The notes: a model not told the origin generated them from the sequence alone. A stretch of 64,000 nucleotides of DNA from Clostridia bacterium (GCA_017534885.1 JAFXVR010000023.1:21590-85589), one strand, 5' to 3'. Positions 33,349-41,798 are shown, numbered from the stretch's first letter. Translations and numbers: made by a program.

Positions 33349-33882
33349 TCACAGATTCTTCGCCTTGTCCAACAAGTACTGAAAAATCGTATCAAACGGT
33401 CTCGACGATCCATCTGTATCATAGAGGATTGCCCATATCTCCAGGGAATCGCTGCAAACAGAGAATTTCGAGGTACAATTTCCGAAAGAGGCGGGAGTCC
33501 GAAATGCTTGTGACAAATTCACACGATTGTACGATCCCTGTGCATGTACCTGTGCATCAGTCTCGCTTCCGTTATCACTTTCAACCAGCCGCACCATCAC
33601 CAGATCCTTCGTCCGGTGGTTGCCTGTTGTGGTTTTATACCAGAGCGTTTCCGTATCTTCGTTGTACACTAATTCTGCTTCATCAAGGCTTATCAAATCA
33701 CTCCACTTCAAGGCAATCAAATCCATGTTTTCCTTGCTGTACAATGCTGGGTTCAATCTGATCGTTCCTGAGATGTACCGATTGTAAGCAAAGCAAACAA
33801 CAAGAATGATGATGGCAAGAAAGGAAAACCGAACTATCTTCTTCCGTGAATGAATACTGCCAGTCTGCTGTACGGCCAACAT
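33349..33882 (-). CDS. Membrane-anchored protein of unknown function
   Basis: The 177-residue protein has a basic N-terminus (HSRKKIVRF), a single membrane helix (about 18-34, FSFLAIIILVVCFAYN) and an extracytoplasmic region of about 140 residues with two cysteines (NCTSKFSVC) that might form a disulphide. No family is recognised. It lies 42 bp upstream of the exported PepSY-like gene on the same strand and shares its A+T-rich composition, so the two probably form a unit acquired together. Confidence 0.65.
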   Translation of the reverse strand: MLAVQQTGSIHSRKKIVRFSFLAIIILVVCFAYNRYISGTIRLNPALYSKENMDLIALKWSDLISLDEAELVYNEDTETLWYKTTTGNHRTKDLVMVRLVESDNGSETDAQVHAQGSYNRVNLSQAFRTPASFGNCTSKFSVCSDSLEIWAILYDTDGSSRPFDTIFQYLLDKAKNL

Positions 33883-33970
33883 TCTGAATCATCTCCCTCC
33901 CTTCAGAAAACCGAATCGAATCCATGCTGCTCTTGCTGTCCTGCAAACCGCCGCATCATCAGCCGTCGCC

Positions 33971-35056
33971 TCACTCTCCAAACAGCCTCATCACATCCCT
34001 GAAGGTAAACACAATCATCACTCCGAACAGGAACACCATGCCCGCCAGATGCACCATGGCTTCCTTTTCGGGGGCGATGGGCTTGCGGCGGATGGCCTCC
34101 AGCAGCATGAAGAGGAAGCGGGAGCCGTCCAGGCCGGGGATGGGCAGCAGGTTCATCAGGCCCAGGTTGATGGAGATGACCGCCAGCAGCTCCAGGTAGG
34201 TGTCCAGGCCGCCCGAGGCCACCTGCTCCGACACAATGCTGATGACGCCCACCGGCCCGGAGGTGTCCTCGAAGCCCTCGCCGGTGGTCACCAGCCCCTT
34301 CAATGCCCGGAGGATCGCGCCGCCGGCATACACGCAGTCGTCCCAGCTGTACCGCAGCGCCTCCCCGATGCTCACAGGCGCGCGGACGATCTCCAGCACC
34401 CGCTGGGATATCACCACGCCGATCATATAACGGTTTTCCCCGGCGTTCCATTCCGCGTGGTCGATGGTCAGGGCCCGCTCTTCCCCGCCCCGGCGGACGG
34501 TCAGCGCGATCGGCGTCTCCCCGTCCGTCACACGGAGCGCATCAAGAAGGGTGTCCGCCGTGCCGTCCAGCACGTCCACCCCGTTGACCCGGGTGATCAC
34601 GTCCTCCGCCGCGAGGCCCGCGATCGCCGCCGGGCTGCCCGGGCTGATCTGGGAGAGGTAGGGCTCCACCGTCGCGCTGGAGGGCACGCCGGCTGCCAGG
34701 TAGTAGGCCATCAGCACCGCCAGCGCTAAGATGAAGTTCATGCCCGGGCCCATCAGCACCGAGATCATGCGCTTCCACACCGGCTGCTTCGCGTAGGCGC
34801 GGCTGTCGTCCCTGAAGGCGCCCTCCCGGTCGTCCTCCCCGTGGAAGGCGCAGTAGCCGCCCATGGGAATCAGCCGCAGGGAAAAGGCCGTATCGTGCTT
34901 TCTGCTCTTCCAGCCCAGCAGCTTGGGGCCGAAGCCGATGGAAAACTCGTCCACCGCGATGCCCAGCGCCCGGGCCGAGATGAAGTGGCCCCACTCGTGC
35001 GCCGCCACCAGAATGCCCAGGAGCAGGATGGCCGAGAGGATATACAGTATGTTCAT
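33971..35056 (-). CDS. rseP: Site-2 intramembrane metalloprotease RseP
   Basis: The 361-residue protein has the catalytic HEWGH (residues 20-24) in its first membrane helix, the MGGYCAFHGE loop, one PDZ domain (about 120-190, SQISPGSPAAIAGLAAEDVITRVNG) and the second zinc-ligand motif NLLPIPGLDGSRF near the end, with four membrane helices. It cleaves transmembrane anti-sigma factors or signal peptides within the membrane. A GGACAAG-type site precedes the ATG, and dxr ends 21 bp upstream. This is its usual place between dxr and ispG, except for the two inserted genes downstream. Confidence 0.95.
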   Translation of the reverse strand: MNILYILSAILLLGILVAAHEWGHFISARALGIAVDEFSIGFGPKLLGWKSRKHDTAFSLRLIPMGGYCAFHGEDDREGAFRDDSRAYAKQPVWKRMISVLMGPGMNFILALAVLMAYYLAAGVPSSATVEPYLSQISPGSPAAIAGLAAEDVITRVNGVDVLDGTADTLLDALRVTDGETPIALTVRRGGEERALTIDHAEWNAGENRYMIGVVISQRVLEIVRAPVSIGEALRYSWDDCVYAGGAILRALKGLVTTGEGFEDTSGPVGVISIVSEQVASGGLDTYLELLAVISINLGLMNLLPIPGLDGSRFLFMLLEAIRRKPIAPEKEAMVHLAGMVFLFGVMIVFTFRDVMRLFGE

Positions 35057-35077
35057 GCTTGTCCTTTCGCTGAAGTG

Positions 35078-36229
35078 TTAGTTTTGCCGCCCGAGCCAGT
35101 CCCGCGCGGCCCGCCTGGCGGCCCGGTCGGCCTCAAAGATATCCTCCAGGCTGTCCGCCGGAAGCCCGGGCAGCGCCTCGAGGGCGGCCTCCACCGCGTC
35201 GGTGATCTGGCCGAAGGTGATCTGTCCCGCTAAGAAAGCCGCCACGGCTTCCTCGTTGGCGCCGTTGAGCACCGTGCAGGCCGCGCCGCCCGCTGCCAGG
35301 CACTCCCCTGCCAGCCTCAACGCGGGGAAGCGCTCCGGGTCGCCCTTCTCAAAGGTCAGCTGGCCGATTGCAAAGAGGTCGAGGGGCCGGCAGCCGGTAT
35401 CCAGCCGCTCGGGATAAGCCATGGCCAGCTGAATCGGCACCCGCATGTCCGGCACGCCCAGCTGCGCCAGCACCGCCCCGTCGGCGAAGACCACCGCGGA
35501 GTGCACGATGCTCTGGGGATGCACCACCACCTGAATCTTTTCCGCCGGCATGTCGAAGAGCCAGCGCGCCTCCATGATCTCCAGCGCCTTGTTGAACATG
35601 GTCGCCGAATCGATGGTGATCTTCGCGCCCATGGCCCAGTTGGGATGGCGCAGGGCCTGCTCCCGGGTCGCCCGGCGGATGTCCTCCTTCTTCCAGGTGC
35701 GGAAGGGCCCGCCCGAGGCCGTCAGCAGCAGCTTTTCCGCCGGATTGCCCATCGCGCCCTGCAGGCACTGGAAAATGGCGCTGTGCTCGCTGTCCACCGG
35801 CAGCAGGGGCTTGCCGCATTTGCGCGCCGCCTCCGTCACCAGATGGCCGCCGGTCACCAGCGCCTCCTTGTTGGCCAGCAGCACCTGCCTGCCCGCGCCG
35901 AGGGCGTCCATCACGCTCTGCAGCCCCGCGATGCCCACAATGCTCACCAGCACCATGTCCGCTTCCGCCTGGGTGGCCGCTGTCTTCAGCCCGCCTGGCC
36001 CGAACGCAAACTCGCAGAAGGACAGGTCGTCCGGAATCGTCAGCCCGGGCGCCGGGTCAGTCAGGCAGGCGAAGGCCGGGCGGAATTCCCGCACCTGCTC
36101 GAAGAGCCTGTCCGCCTGCCGGTGCGCCGTCAGCGCCGTCACCTGAAAGCGGTCCGGGTGCAGCCGCACCAATTCCAGCGCCTGTGTGCCGATGGAGCCT
36201 GTGGAACCTAAGATCGATATCCGCCGCAT
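35078..36229 (-). CDS. dxr: 1-deoxy-D-xylulose 5-phosphate reductoisomerase
   Basis: The 383-residue enzyme starts MRRISILGSTGSIGTQALEL (NADPH-binding G-S-T-G-S-I-G) and has ANKEALVTGG and PVDSEHSAIFQCLQG, with the metal-binding Asp and Glu, then NWAMGAKITIDSATMFNKALEIMEA. It converts DXP to MEP, the committed step of the isoprenoid pathway finished in part by IspG. The ATG at 36229 begins the Rossmann motif. Its ribosome site (GGAAACAGG) is weak. A 160-bp gap with a hairpin separates it from cdsA. Confidence 0.96.
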   Translation of the reverse strand: MRRISILGSTGSIGTQALELVRLHPDRFQVTALTAHRQADRLFEQVREFRPAFACLTDPAPGLTIPDDLSFCEFAFGPGGLKTAATQAEADMVLVSIVGIAGLQSVMDALGAGRQVLLANKEALVTGGHLVTEAARKCGKPLLPVDSEHSAIFQCLQGAMGNPAEKLLLTASGGPFRTWKKEDIRRATREQALRHPNWAMGAKITIDSATMFNKALEIMEARWLFDMPAEKIQVVVHPQSIVHSAVVFADGAVLAQLGVPDMRVPIQLAMAYPERLDTGCRPLDLFAIGQLTFEKGDPERFPALRLAGECLAAGGAACTVLNGANEEAVAAFLAGQITFGQITDAVEAALEALPGLPADSLEDIFEADRAARRAARDWLGRQN

Positions 36230-36263
36230 GTTTGCCTGTTTCCGGAAGCCGGAGGGGGAAAGG

Positions 36264-36291
36264 AAGCCCCTTCCATGACAGAAAGGGGCTT
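36264..36291 (-). terminator. Hairpin between cdsA and dxr
   Basis: AAGCCCCTT and AAGGGGCTT form a 9-bp stem, followed on the minus strand by CCTTTCCCC. It could be a partial terminator or attenuator inside the frr-to-rseP operon. No gene is seen in the rest of this gap. Confidence 0.45.
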
Positions 36292-36388
36292 TCAAGCCTG
36301 TGCCGTTCCGCGCGTCACCTGCAGCGGCGCACGGCCGTGGTTTCCCCTGGCTCCCTCATCCTTTCTGAATCATTTTGAGCGATGCATG

Positions 36389-37342
36389 TCACGCCAGCGC
36401 GAACAGCCGATAGCACATCAGCACCAGCGCCATGAAGAGCACGCTGTCCAGCCGGTCCATCATGCCGCCGTGGCCGGGGAAGAGGTTGGAGAAGTCCTTG
36501 ATGCCGCAGTGCCGCTTGACCAGGGAGGCGAAGAGATCGCCCGCCTGCGCAGCCACGCCGCCGATGAGGCCCAGGGCGATCACCGCCCACCAGCCCGGAA
36601 GAAGGGACTTGTTCGCGACGCAGAACAGCTCCGCAATGCCCCGGGTAATCAGCGCCGCCATCAGCGAGCCCACCAGGCCGGCAATCGCGCCGGACACCGT
36701 CTTGTTGGGGCTGACCGCCGGGCAGAGTTTGGGCCCGCGCACCTTGCTGCCCACAAAGAAGGCCATGGTGTCCCCCAGAACCGGCACCGCGATCAGCAGG
36801 CCATTGAGTGTCCGCTGCACGGACAGGGGCTGCACCGTCGCCAGGGAGATGATGCCCAGACCCGGCAGCAGCACGAAGAACAATGGGCACACGCTCATCA
36901 GCGCGTCCACCAGCCTGGGCTCGCTGCGGAAGAGGATGCACAGCAGCGTCACCAGGCAACAGGCCATCAGGATGGGGATCAGCACGCGGCTCTGGTAGAT
37001 CAGTGCCAGCGGTATGCTCACCACCGCCGCCACCCACGTGGGCCAGCACACCAGCCGGTGTCCCGCCTTGCTCATGGCGTCGTATTCCTCATACAGGGAC
37101 AGGCAGACCACCACAATGGCCACCACCGCGAACACCGCGTTGCCAAAGTAGATCAGCAGCAGTACGATGGCTGACATGATCAGGCCCGTGATGATTTTCT
37201 GTGTGCGGGGAGACCGCTTCCTTTCCGGCTGAGCCGCTTCCGCCGGGGTTTCCGCCGGCGCGTCTGTTTCCGGGATTTGCTGGGTCTGTACCGCTTCCTC
37301 GATCCTGTTGTTCTCTTCGCTCATGCTGTCATCCTCACTCAT
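36389..37342 (-). CDS. cdsA: Phosphatidate cytidylyltransferase
   Basis: The 317-residue protein has about eight membrane helices and the CdsA signature near the C-terminus (SPNKTVSGAIAGLVGS ... GDLFASLVKRHCGIKDFSNLFPGHGGMMDRLDS). A polar N-terminal extension of about 50 residues rich in Glu, Pro and Ala precedes the first helix. It makes CDP-diacylglycerol for phospholipid synthesis. The start codon overlaps the uppS stop as ATGA. A second in-frame ATG six codons on (37324) has a GAGG site and may be the real start. Confidence 0.94.
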   Translation of the reverse strand: MSEDDSMSEENNRIEEAVQTQQIPETDAPAETPAEAAQPERKRSPRTQKIITGLIMSAIVLLLIYFGNAVFAVVAIVVVCLSLYEEYDAMSKAGHRLVCWPTWVAAVVSIPLALIYQSRVLIPILMACCLVTLLCILFRSEPRLVDALMSVCPLFFVLLPGLGIISLATVQPLSVQRTLNGLLIAVPVLGDTMAFFVGSKVRGPKLCPAVSPNKTVSGAIAGLVGSLMAALITRGIAELFCVANKSLLPGWWAVIALGLIGGVAAQAGDLFASLVKRHCGIKDFSNLFPGHGGMMDRLDSVLFMALVLMCYRLFALA

Positions 37343-38187
37343 CGTCCGCCAAAGCGCCGCTGACGCCCGCTGAAGGCCATCAGCGCCTCGTCATATTCCT
37401 TCACGGAGAAATCCGGCCACAGGGTCCTGGGGAAGAGGAATTCCGCGTAAGCCACCTGCCAGAGCAGGAAGTTGCTCAGCCGCATTTCACCGCTGGTGCG
37501 GATCATCAGATCCACATCCGGCTGATCCCCTGTGTACAGGTGCGCGCCCATCAGCCGCTCGTCGATGTCCTCCGGCTGAAGGCTGCCCGCGGCGCACAGC
37601 TCGCCCAGCTCCCGCGCCGCCCGGGTCAGTTCCGCGCGTCCGCCGTAGTTGATGGCGATGTTCAGGTGCAGTCCGGTATTCTTAGCCGTGCGCTGCTCCG
37701 CCTGCAGCAGGGTGTCCCGCTGGGCGTCGGGCAGGTCGTTCTTGTCGCCCAAGATCAGGATGCGCACATTCTTGGCCTCCAGCTCGTTGATCTCGGAGGC
37801 GAAGAAGTCCAGGATGAGCTGCATCAGCGCGGCCACCTCCTGGGGCGATCGCCGCCAGTTTTCAGTGGAAAAGGCGTAGAGGCTCAGGCTGCCGATGCCC
37901 AGTTCGTCCGATCTCCGGATGATCTCCCGCAGGTTTTCCGTGCCGGCCCGATGCCCGAAGGCGACCTCAGCCCGGTGCTTCTTGGCCCAGCGCCCGTTGC
38001 CGTCCATGATGATGGCCACATGCCGCGGCAGGCTGGGGAAATCCTCCCGGTTTTTCGGCTGATAGGTGATGGCCCCGGAGATCTTCCGCTCCAGGTCGTC
38101 CACCCATTTCACCGAGGGCCGCTGATGGCCGGGGCGCTCGGGATACCTGTGCAGCCGGCTCTGTATCCAGTTGATCAATTGCTTCAT
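37339..38187 (-). CDS. uppS: Undecaprenyl (polyprenyl) diphosphate synthase
   Basis: The 282-residue protein has the cis-prenyltransferase motifs HVAIIMDGNGRWAKKH (catalytic Asp), FGHRAGTENLREIIR, LYAFSTENWRRS, and IRTSGEMRLSNFLLWQVAYAEF. It makes the C55 carrier for peptidoglycan. About 40 residues precede the first motif, more than usual. The ATG at 38187 has no good ribosome site. A TTG at 38244 is an alternative, so the N-terminus is uncertain. Translation may be coupled to the small gene upstream. Confidence 0.93.
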   Translation of the reverse strand: MKQLINWIQSRLHRYPERPGHQRPSVKWVDDLERKISGAITYQPKNREDFPSLPRHVAIIMDGNGRWAKKHRAEVAFGHRAGTENLREIIRRSDELGIGSLSLYAFSTENWRRSPQEVAALMQLILDFFASEINELEAKNVRILILGDKNDLPDAQRDTLLQAEQRTAKNTGLHLNIAINYGGRAELTRAARELGELCAAGSLQPEDIDERLMGAHLYTGDQPDVDLMIRTSGEMRLSNFLLWQVAYAEFLFPRTLWPDFSVKEYDEALMAFSGRQRRFGGR

Positions 38188-38308
38188 GGCTCTGCGGCGC
38201 GGCGGCAGGAAGTCCGCGGCGCTCTCTCCTCGCTGATGTTCCAATCCGTACCGTTTCCGCTTCAAGCGCAAAGTGCGCAGGCCCTGTGAAGAGCGTGCGC
38301 ACTCAGGC

Positions 38309-38530
38309 TCATTCGCCCGGTGCGGCGGCAGGCGTTGCGATGCCGGTCGCGTCCGGCTCAAATATCGCCACCGTCCATTCCCCGGGCTTTACGCGGATCA
38401 CGCGCTTCTCCCCGGCCCGCTCCGCCTGTCTGAGGTCCCGCGTTTCCACCACGCGCGGCGGCTCCTCCCCTCTCAGGGCCAGATCCGCCAGGGCCTCGCT
38501 CAGCGGCCAGCCGAGATACTGAAAGTCCAT
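38309..38530 (-). CDS. Small protein of unknown function between frr and uppS
   Basis: The 73-residue protein MDFQYLGWPLSEALADLALRG... has a G-W-P-L-x-x-A-L-x-x-L-x-x-x-G pattern followed by two or three beta strands (RVVETRDL, KRVIRVKPGEWTVAIF), resembling a single PASTA-like unit or a small beta-grasp fold. That comparison is only an impression. It is supported as a gene by GGAGG four bases before the ATG and a one-base overlap (TGATG) with the frr stop. Only uppS follows, so it probably belongs to the operon. Confidence 0.65.
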   Translation of the reverse strand: MDFQYLGWPLSEALADLALRGEEPPRVVETRDLRQAERAGEKRVIRVKPGEWTVAIFEPDATGIATPAAAPGE

Positions 38531-39090
38531 CAAACCTCCAGAATCTCCTTTTCCTTGGCCGCGTAGACCTCGTCAATCTCCTTGATGAGCTTGTCGGTCA
38601 GCTTCTGCGCGTCCTCTTCCGCCTTGTGCTGCTCGTCCTCGGTGATCTCGCTGTTCTTCTTGAGCTTCTTGACCTGCTCGATGGCGTCCCGGCGGGTGTT
38701 GCGCACCGCCACCTTGGCCTCCTCAGCCGCCTTGCGCGCCTGCTTCACCAGGTCCTTGCGCCGCTCCTCGCTGGGCACAGGGAAGACCAGACGGATCACC
38801 TTGCCGTCGTCCACAGGGTTGATGCCCAGATCGCTGGCCTGGATCGCCTTGATGATCGGCTTCAGCAGGCTGGCGTCCCAGGGGCTGATGACCAGCAGCC
38901 GCGCCTCAGGGGAGGACACGCCGCCCACCTGCGTGATGGGGGTGGGGGTGCCGTAATAGTCCACCGTGATTCGCTCCAGCACCTGCGGATTCGCCCGGCC
39001 CGCCCGCAGCGCCTGCATATCCCTGTCATAATATCCGACCGTTTTGCCCATCCGCTCTTTCGCGTCGTCCAGAATTTCCTTGACTGTCAT
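38530..39090 (-). CDS. frr: Ribosome recycling factor
   Basis: The 186-residue protein matches RRF along its whole length: MTVKEILDDAKERMGKTV, RAGRANPQVLERITVDYYG, INPVDDGKVIRLVFP, SEERRKDLVKQARKAAEEAKVAVRN and a helical C-terminus. With EF-G it splits the post-termination ribosome. AGGAGG-CGGAGGAA precedes the ATG. A clear promoter lies 65-90 bp upstream, so frr is the first gene of its operon. In many Firmicutes pyrH precedes it; here no pyrH is present. Confidence 0.97.
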   Translation of the reverse strand: MTVKEILDDAKERMGKTVGYYDRDMQALRAGRANPQVLERITVDYYGTPTPITQVGGVSSPEARLLVISPWDASLLKPIIKAIQASDLGINPVDDGKVIRLVFPVPSEERRKDLVKQARKAAEEAKVAVRNTRRDAIEQVKKLKKNSEITEDEQHKAEEDAQKLTDKLIKEIDEVYAAKEKEILEV

Positions 39091-39152
39091 TTCCTCCGCC
39101 TCCTTGCAGTATCATTCCGCCTCTCCCCGGGAGAGACCTGTTCGCTGCCTCT

Positions 39153-39181
39153 ATTGTATACGGTTTTGGCCTTCTTGGCAA
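39153..39181 (-). promoter_or_regulatory. Promoter of the frr-uppS-cdsA-dxr-rseP operon
   Basis: On the minus strand TTGCCA (39176-39181), a 17-bp spacer and TACAAT (39153-39158) within TATACAAT. Confidence 0.8.
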
Positions 39182-39236
39182 GGGGAAATTGTTTTGCCTC
39201 ATGCGTTCTTGGGGGTATGATGTTCTTGGGGGAAGG

Positions 39237-39356
39237 GGGAACCTTTCTTGAAAGAAAGGTTCCCACCCAACGTCCAATGCCGCTCTAAAGGTCGCCACTG
39301 GCGACACGCAGCAATAGACGGCCCCCAAACCCCCATCCTCTTCCAAAGAACTTTTG
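39237..39356. repeat. Dispersed palindromic element, copy 2, with a nested module
   Basis: A 13-bp palindrome GGGAACCTTTCTT / AAGAAAGGTTCCC (39237-39264, GA loop) resembles the core of the 20120-20171 element. The tail CCCCCAAACCCCC and a TTCCAAAGAACTTTT-like string (about 39321-39356) matches the tail of that element. Between them lies 39280-39309, identical to the reverse complement of 4881-4910. This copy therefore looks like the 20.1-kb element with a second repeat module inserted. No gene is supported in 39091-39454. Confidence 0.8.
39280..39309 (-). repeat. Palindromic module GTCGCCAGTGGCGAC, copy 2
   Basis: Thirty bases are identical in reverse complement to 4881-4910. The copy sits inside the element described at 39237-39356. 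Confidence 0.85.
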
Positions 39357-39374
39357 CCGAATGGATCACGGGGG

Positions 39375-39402
39375 TTGCCGGATTTCATTTTTGTTGTATA
39401 AT
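39375..39402 (+). promoter_or_regulatory. Promoter of the Arg-rich small protein gene
   Basis: TTGCCG (39375-39380), a 16-bp spacer and TATAAT (39397-39402). Confidence 0.7.
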
Positions 39403-39454
39403 GGCAGTATAGACATGGTACAGTTTTCATGAGCATCCGCCGGAGGTGATTTCA

Positions 39455-39676
39455 GTGCTGCGCCACAGCCGCCGTTCGCCCCACAGGGGGCGGCATCCCC
39501 ATCCCGGGGGACACCGTTACCGTCCGCGGGGCGGGGGACGCCACGACCATCCGCGCGCCATGGGACGCCGTTACCGCCGGCCGCCGCGGCGCAGCGCAGG
39601 ATGCTTGGGCTGCCTGGTGTATGTCCTGGGCGTGGCCTCGCTGGCTGCGATGGCCCTGCTGCGTCTCCTCCTGTGA
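39455..39676 (+). CDS. Small Arg/His-rich protein with a C-terminal membrane helix
   Basis: The 73-residue protein has a first half of Arg, His, Pro and Gly (MLRHSRRSPHRGRHPHPGG and similar) and a single hydrophobic C-terminal helix (CLGCLVYVLGVASLAAMALLRLLL). It may be a tail-anchored basic peptide. No family is recognised. The GTG at 39455 is 8 nt from GGAGG, and a good promoter lies 50-80 bp upstream. An in-frame GTG at 39446 overlaps that site. It converges with the end of the ribosomal operon. Low-complexity composition leaves doubt about coding. Confidence 0.6.
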   Translation: MLRHSRRSPHRGRHPHPGGHRYRPRGGGRHDHPRAMGRRYRRPPRRSAGCLGCLVYVLGVASLAAMALLRLLL

Positions 39677-39694
39677 CAGTCCAAAAATGAAACG

Positions 39695-39719
39695 CCCCAG
39701 ACTGTCTTCCAGTCTGGGG
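39695..39719. terminator. Terminator at the end of the ribosomal operon
   Basis: CCCCAGACT / AGTCTGGGG forms a perfect 9-bp stem with a 7-nt loop. On the minus strand it is followed by CGTTTCATTTTT; on the plus strand by ATTGTTCT. It ends the rpsJ-to-rpmJ transcript and the convergent small gene. Confidence 0.85.
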
Positions 39720-39729
39720 ATTGTTCTGC

Positions 39730-39873
<144 letters not shown>

Positions 39874-39877
39874 TCAA

Positions 39878-40099
39878 TCAGCTCTTGCTGCGCCAGGTGA
39901 TCCGGCCTCGGGTCAGATCATAGGGCGAGAGTTCAACGGTCACCTTGTCGCCGGGGTAGATCCTGATGAAGTTCTGCCGCATCTTGCCGGAGATGTGCGC
40001 CATGATCTGGTAGCCATTCGGCAGCTCAACGCGGAACATCGCATTCGGCAGGGCCTCGACGACCTTGCCTTCCATTTCAATCACGTCGTCCTTGGACAA
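39878..40099 (-). CDS. infA: Translation initiation factor IF-1
   Basis: The 73-residue protein is a single S1/OB domain: [61 protein letters not shown]. It occupies the A site of the 30S subunit during initiation. The start is TTG at 40099, 8 nt from AAGGAGG, and it begins 3 bp after the KOW protein stop. Confidence 0.97.
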   Translation of the reverse strand: MSKDDVIEMEGKVVEALPNAMFRVELPNGYQIMAHISGKMRQNFIRIYPGDKVTVELSPYDLTRGRITWRSKS

Positions 40100-40102
40100 A
40101 CT

Positions 40103-40399
40103 TCAGTCCTCCTTGCACAGGGGCTGTTCGGGGCCGCAGCCGTTCTCCCTCAGGAAGGCGCGGATGTCGCTGTCCTGCAGCCGCCCAGAGGGGTAGCCGC
40201 CGTCCAGCGCCAGGCGCAGCGGCTTGGGCCGGATGTGTATCACTTTTTTCTTTTTCGGGTGATCGAGGCGCCGGGTCAGCCCATCGGCGCAGAGCGCATA
40301 GCCCTCTTCCGGGATGGAGAGCACCACGAAGTATCTTCCGCGGTCCCTTCCCTGGGTGGAGAGCACCACGCGCCCTTCTTCGATCGGCAGACGGTCCAT
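40103..40399 (-). CDS. KOW-domain RNA-binding protein
   Basis: The 98-residue protein starts EEGRVVLSTQGRDRGRYFVVLSI, a KOW motif as in L14e/L6e/L27e-like proteins, followed by ALCADGLTRRLDHPKKKKVIHI and a C-terminal half with an Asp-rich helix. Proteins of this kind sit between map and infA in many Clostridia and Bacilli and are presumed ribosome-associated. The function is not established. Its ATG overlaps the map stop by one base (TGATG), indicating translational coupling. Confidence 0.88.
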   Translation of the reverse strand: MDRLPIEEGRVVLSTQGRDRGRYFVVLSIPEEGYALCADGLTRRLDHPKKKKVIHIRPKPLRLALDGGYPSGRLQDSDIRAFLRENGCGPEQPLCKED

Positions 40400-41172
40400 C
40401 ACGCATCCTCCTTCCAGACATAACCGGGCAGTGTCAGCAGCTCCGGCAGTCCGTCCGAGATGGCGAGGGTGTGCTCGTAGTGGGAGGCCGGTGAGCCGTC
40501 GTGTGTCACCACACCCCAGCCGTCGTCCTCCTCGTCCACGTGCCAGTCGCCCGCCGCGATCATGGGCTCGATGGCGATGGTCATGCCGCCGCGCAGCCTC
40601 AGCCCGTGCCCGGCCTGTCCGTACAGATAGACCGTGGGCTCCTCGTGCATTTCCCGCCCGATGCCGTGACCGGTGAGATCCCGCACAGAGGTAAAGCCTG
40701 CCGCGTGCGCCGTGTCCGCCACAGCCTGGCCGATGTCGCCGATGGTGTGTCCGGCCGCCGCTTCCCTCGCGCCCGCGAAGAAGCAGTCTTCCGTCACCCG
40801 GATCAGCCGCAGCATTTCGTCCGACACCCGTCCGACCGGCACAGTCAGCGCTGAGTCCGCCTGCCAGCCGTTCAGCACCAGGCCGCAGTCCAGGCTGATG
40901 ATGCTCCCCTCCCGCAGAATCTCTTCCGCGGAGGGAATGCCGTGCACCACCCTGCTGTCCACCGAAGTGCACAGGGAGGCCGGGAAGCCTTCGTAGCCCA
41001 GGAAGGACGGTTCCGCGCCCGCGTTCCGGATGAGCCGTTCCGCCAGGTCGTTCAGCGCCAGGGTGCTGACCCCGGGCTTCACCGCGTCCTTCACCGTCTG
41101 GAGCACCTCATAGAGGAGCGCTCCGGCTCTGCGCATGGCCGCGATCTGCAAGGGGCTTTTCAGCGTGATCAT
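40399..41172 (-). CDS. map: Methionine aminopeptidase, type I
   Basis: The 257-residue enzyme has the MetAP fold: [41 protein letters not shown] (two metal-ligand Asp), [15 protein letters not shown] (metal-ligand His) and MTIAIEPMI, with a final Glu ligand in the C-terminal strand. It removes the initiator methionine. The ATG overlaps the adk stop as ATGA. No N-terminal zinc finger is present. The long open frame upstream of 41172 lies in adk and is not used. Confidence 0.96.
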   Translation of the reverse strand: MITLKSPLQIAAMRRAGALLYEVLQTVKDAVKPGVSTLALNDLAERLIRNAGAEPSFLGYEGFPASLCTSVDSRVVHGIPSAEEILREGSIISLDCGLVLNGWQADSALTVPVGRVSDEMLRLIRVTEDCFFAGAREAAAGHTIGDIGQAVADTAHAAGFTSVRDLTGHGIGREMHEEPTVYLYGQAGHGLRLRGGMTIAIEPMIAAGDWHVDEEDDGWGVVTHDGSPASHYEHTLAISDGLPELLTLPGYVWKEDA

Positions 41173-41798
41173 GCCTGTGCGCCGAGGGCTGCCATGATGC
41201 TGGCAAACACGTCGTCCATGGGCACATCGCCGTCCACCTTTTTCACCAGGCCCTTGGCGCCGTAGAAGTCCACCAGGGGCGCGGTCTGGGCGTGGTACAC
41301 CTTCAGGCGGTTCAGCACGGTCTCCGGCTGATCGTCCGCGCGCTGGATCAGCTCTTCGCCGCAAACCGCGCACTTCGTCTCGCCGTTCAGGAGGGATACA
41401 TGGTAGGTCGCGCCGCACTTCAGGCACACACGGCGCCCGGAGATGCGCTCCACCAGCTTCTCGTCTGCCACATCCAGCTCGATCACGGCGTCCATCTTCG
41501 CAAAGGTGTCCAGGGCTTCGGCCTGGGGCACGGTGCGGGGGAAGCCGTCCAGAATGTAGCCGTTCTTGCAGTCGTCCTGCTGAAGGCGCTCCTTCACGAT
41601 GTCGATGATGACATCATCGGGCACCAGGCCGCCGGCGTCGATATAGCTCTTGGCCTTCAGACCAGTGGGGGTCTGTTCCTTGATGGCCCTGCGCAGGATG
41701 TCGCCCGTGGAAATCTGCGGGATGTTCAGCGCCGCGCAGATCCGCTGAGCCTGCGTGCCCTTGCCCGCGCCGGGAGGTCCCAGAAAGATGATATTCAT
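41169..41798 (-). CDS. adk: Adenylate kinase
   Basis: The 209-residue enzyme has the P-loop GPPGAGKGT (residues 7-15), [23 protein letters not shown] and a LID domain with a Cys4 zinc site ([10 protein letters not shown] ... CAVCGEEL). It interconverts AMP, ADP and ATP. It is a few residues shorter than most at the C-terminus. AAGGAG precedes the ATG. A 110-bp gap with a 35-bp hairpin region separates it from secY. Confidence 0.97.
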   Translation of the reverse strand: MNIIFLGPPGAGKGTQAQRICAALNIPQISTGDILRRAIKEQTPTGLKAKSYIDAGGLVPDDVIIDIVKERLQQDDCKNGYILDGFPRTVPQAEALDTFAKMDAVIELDVADEKLVERISGRRVCLKCGATYHVSLLNGETKCAVCGEELIQRADDQPETVLNRLKVYHAQTAPLVDFYGAKGLVKKVDGDVPMDDVFASIMAALGAQA

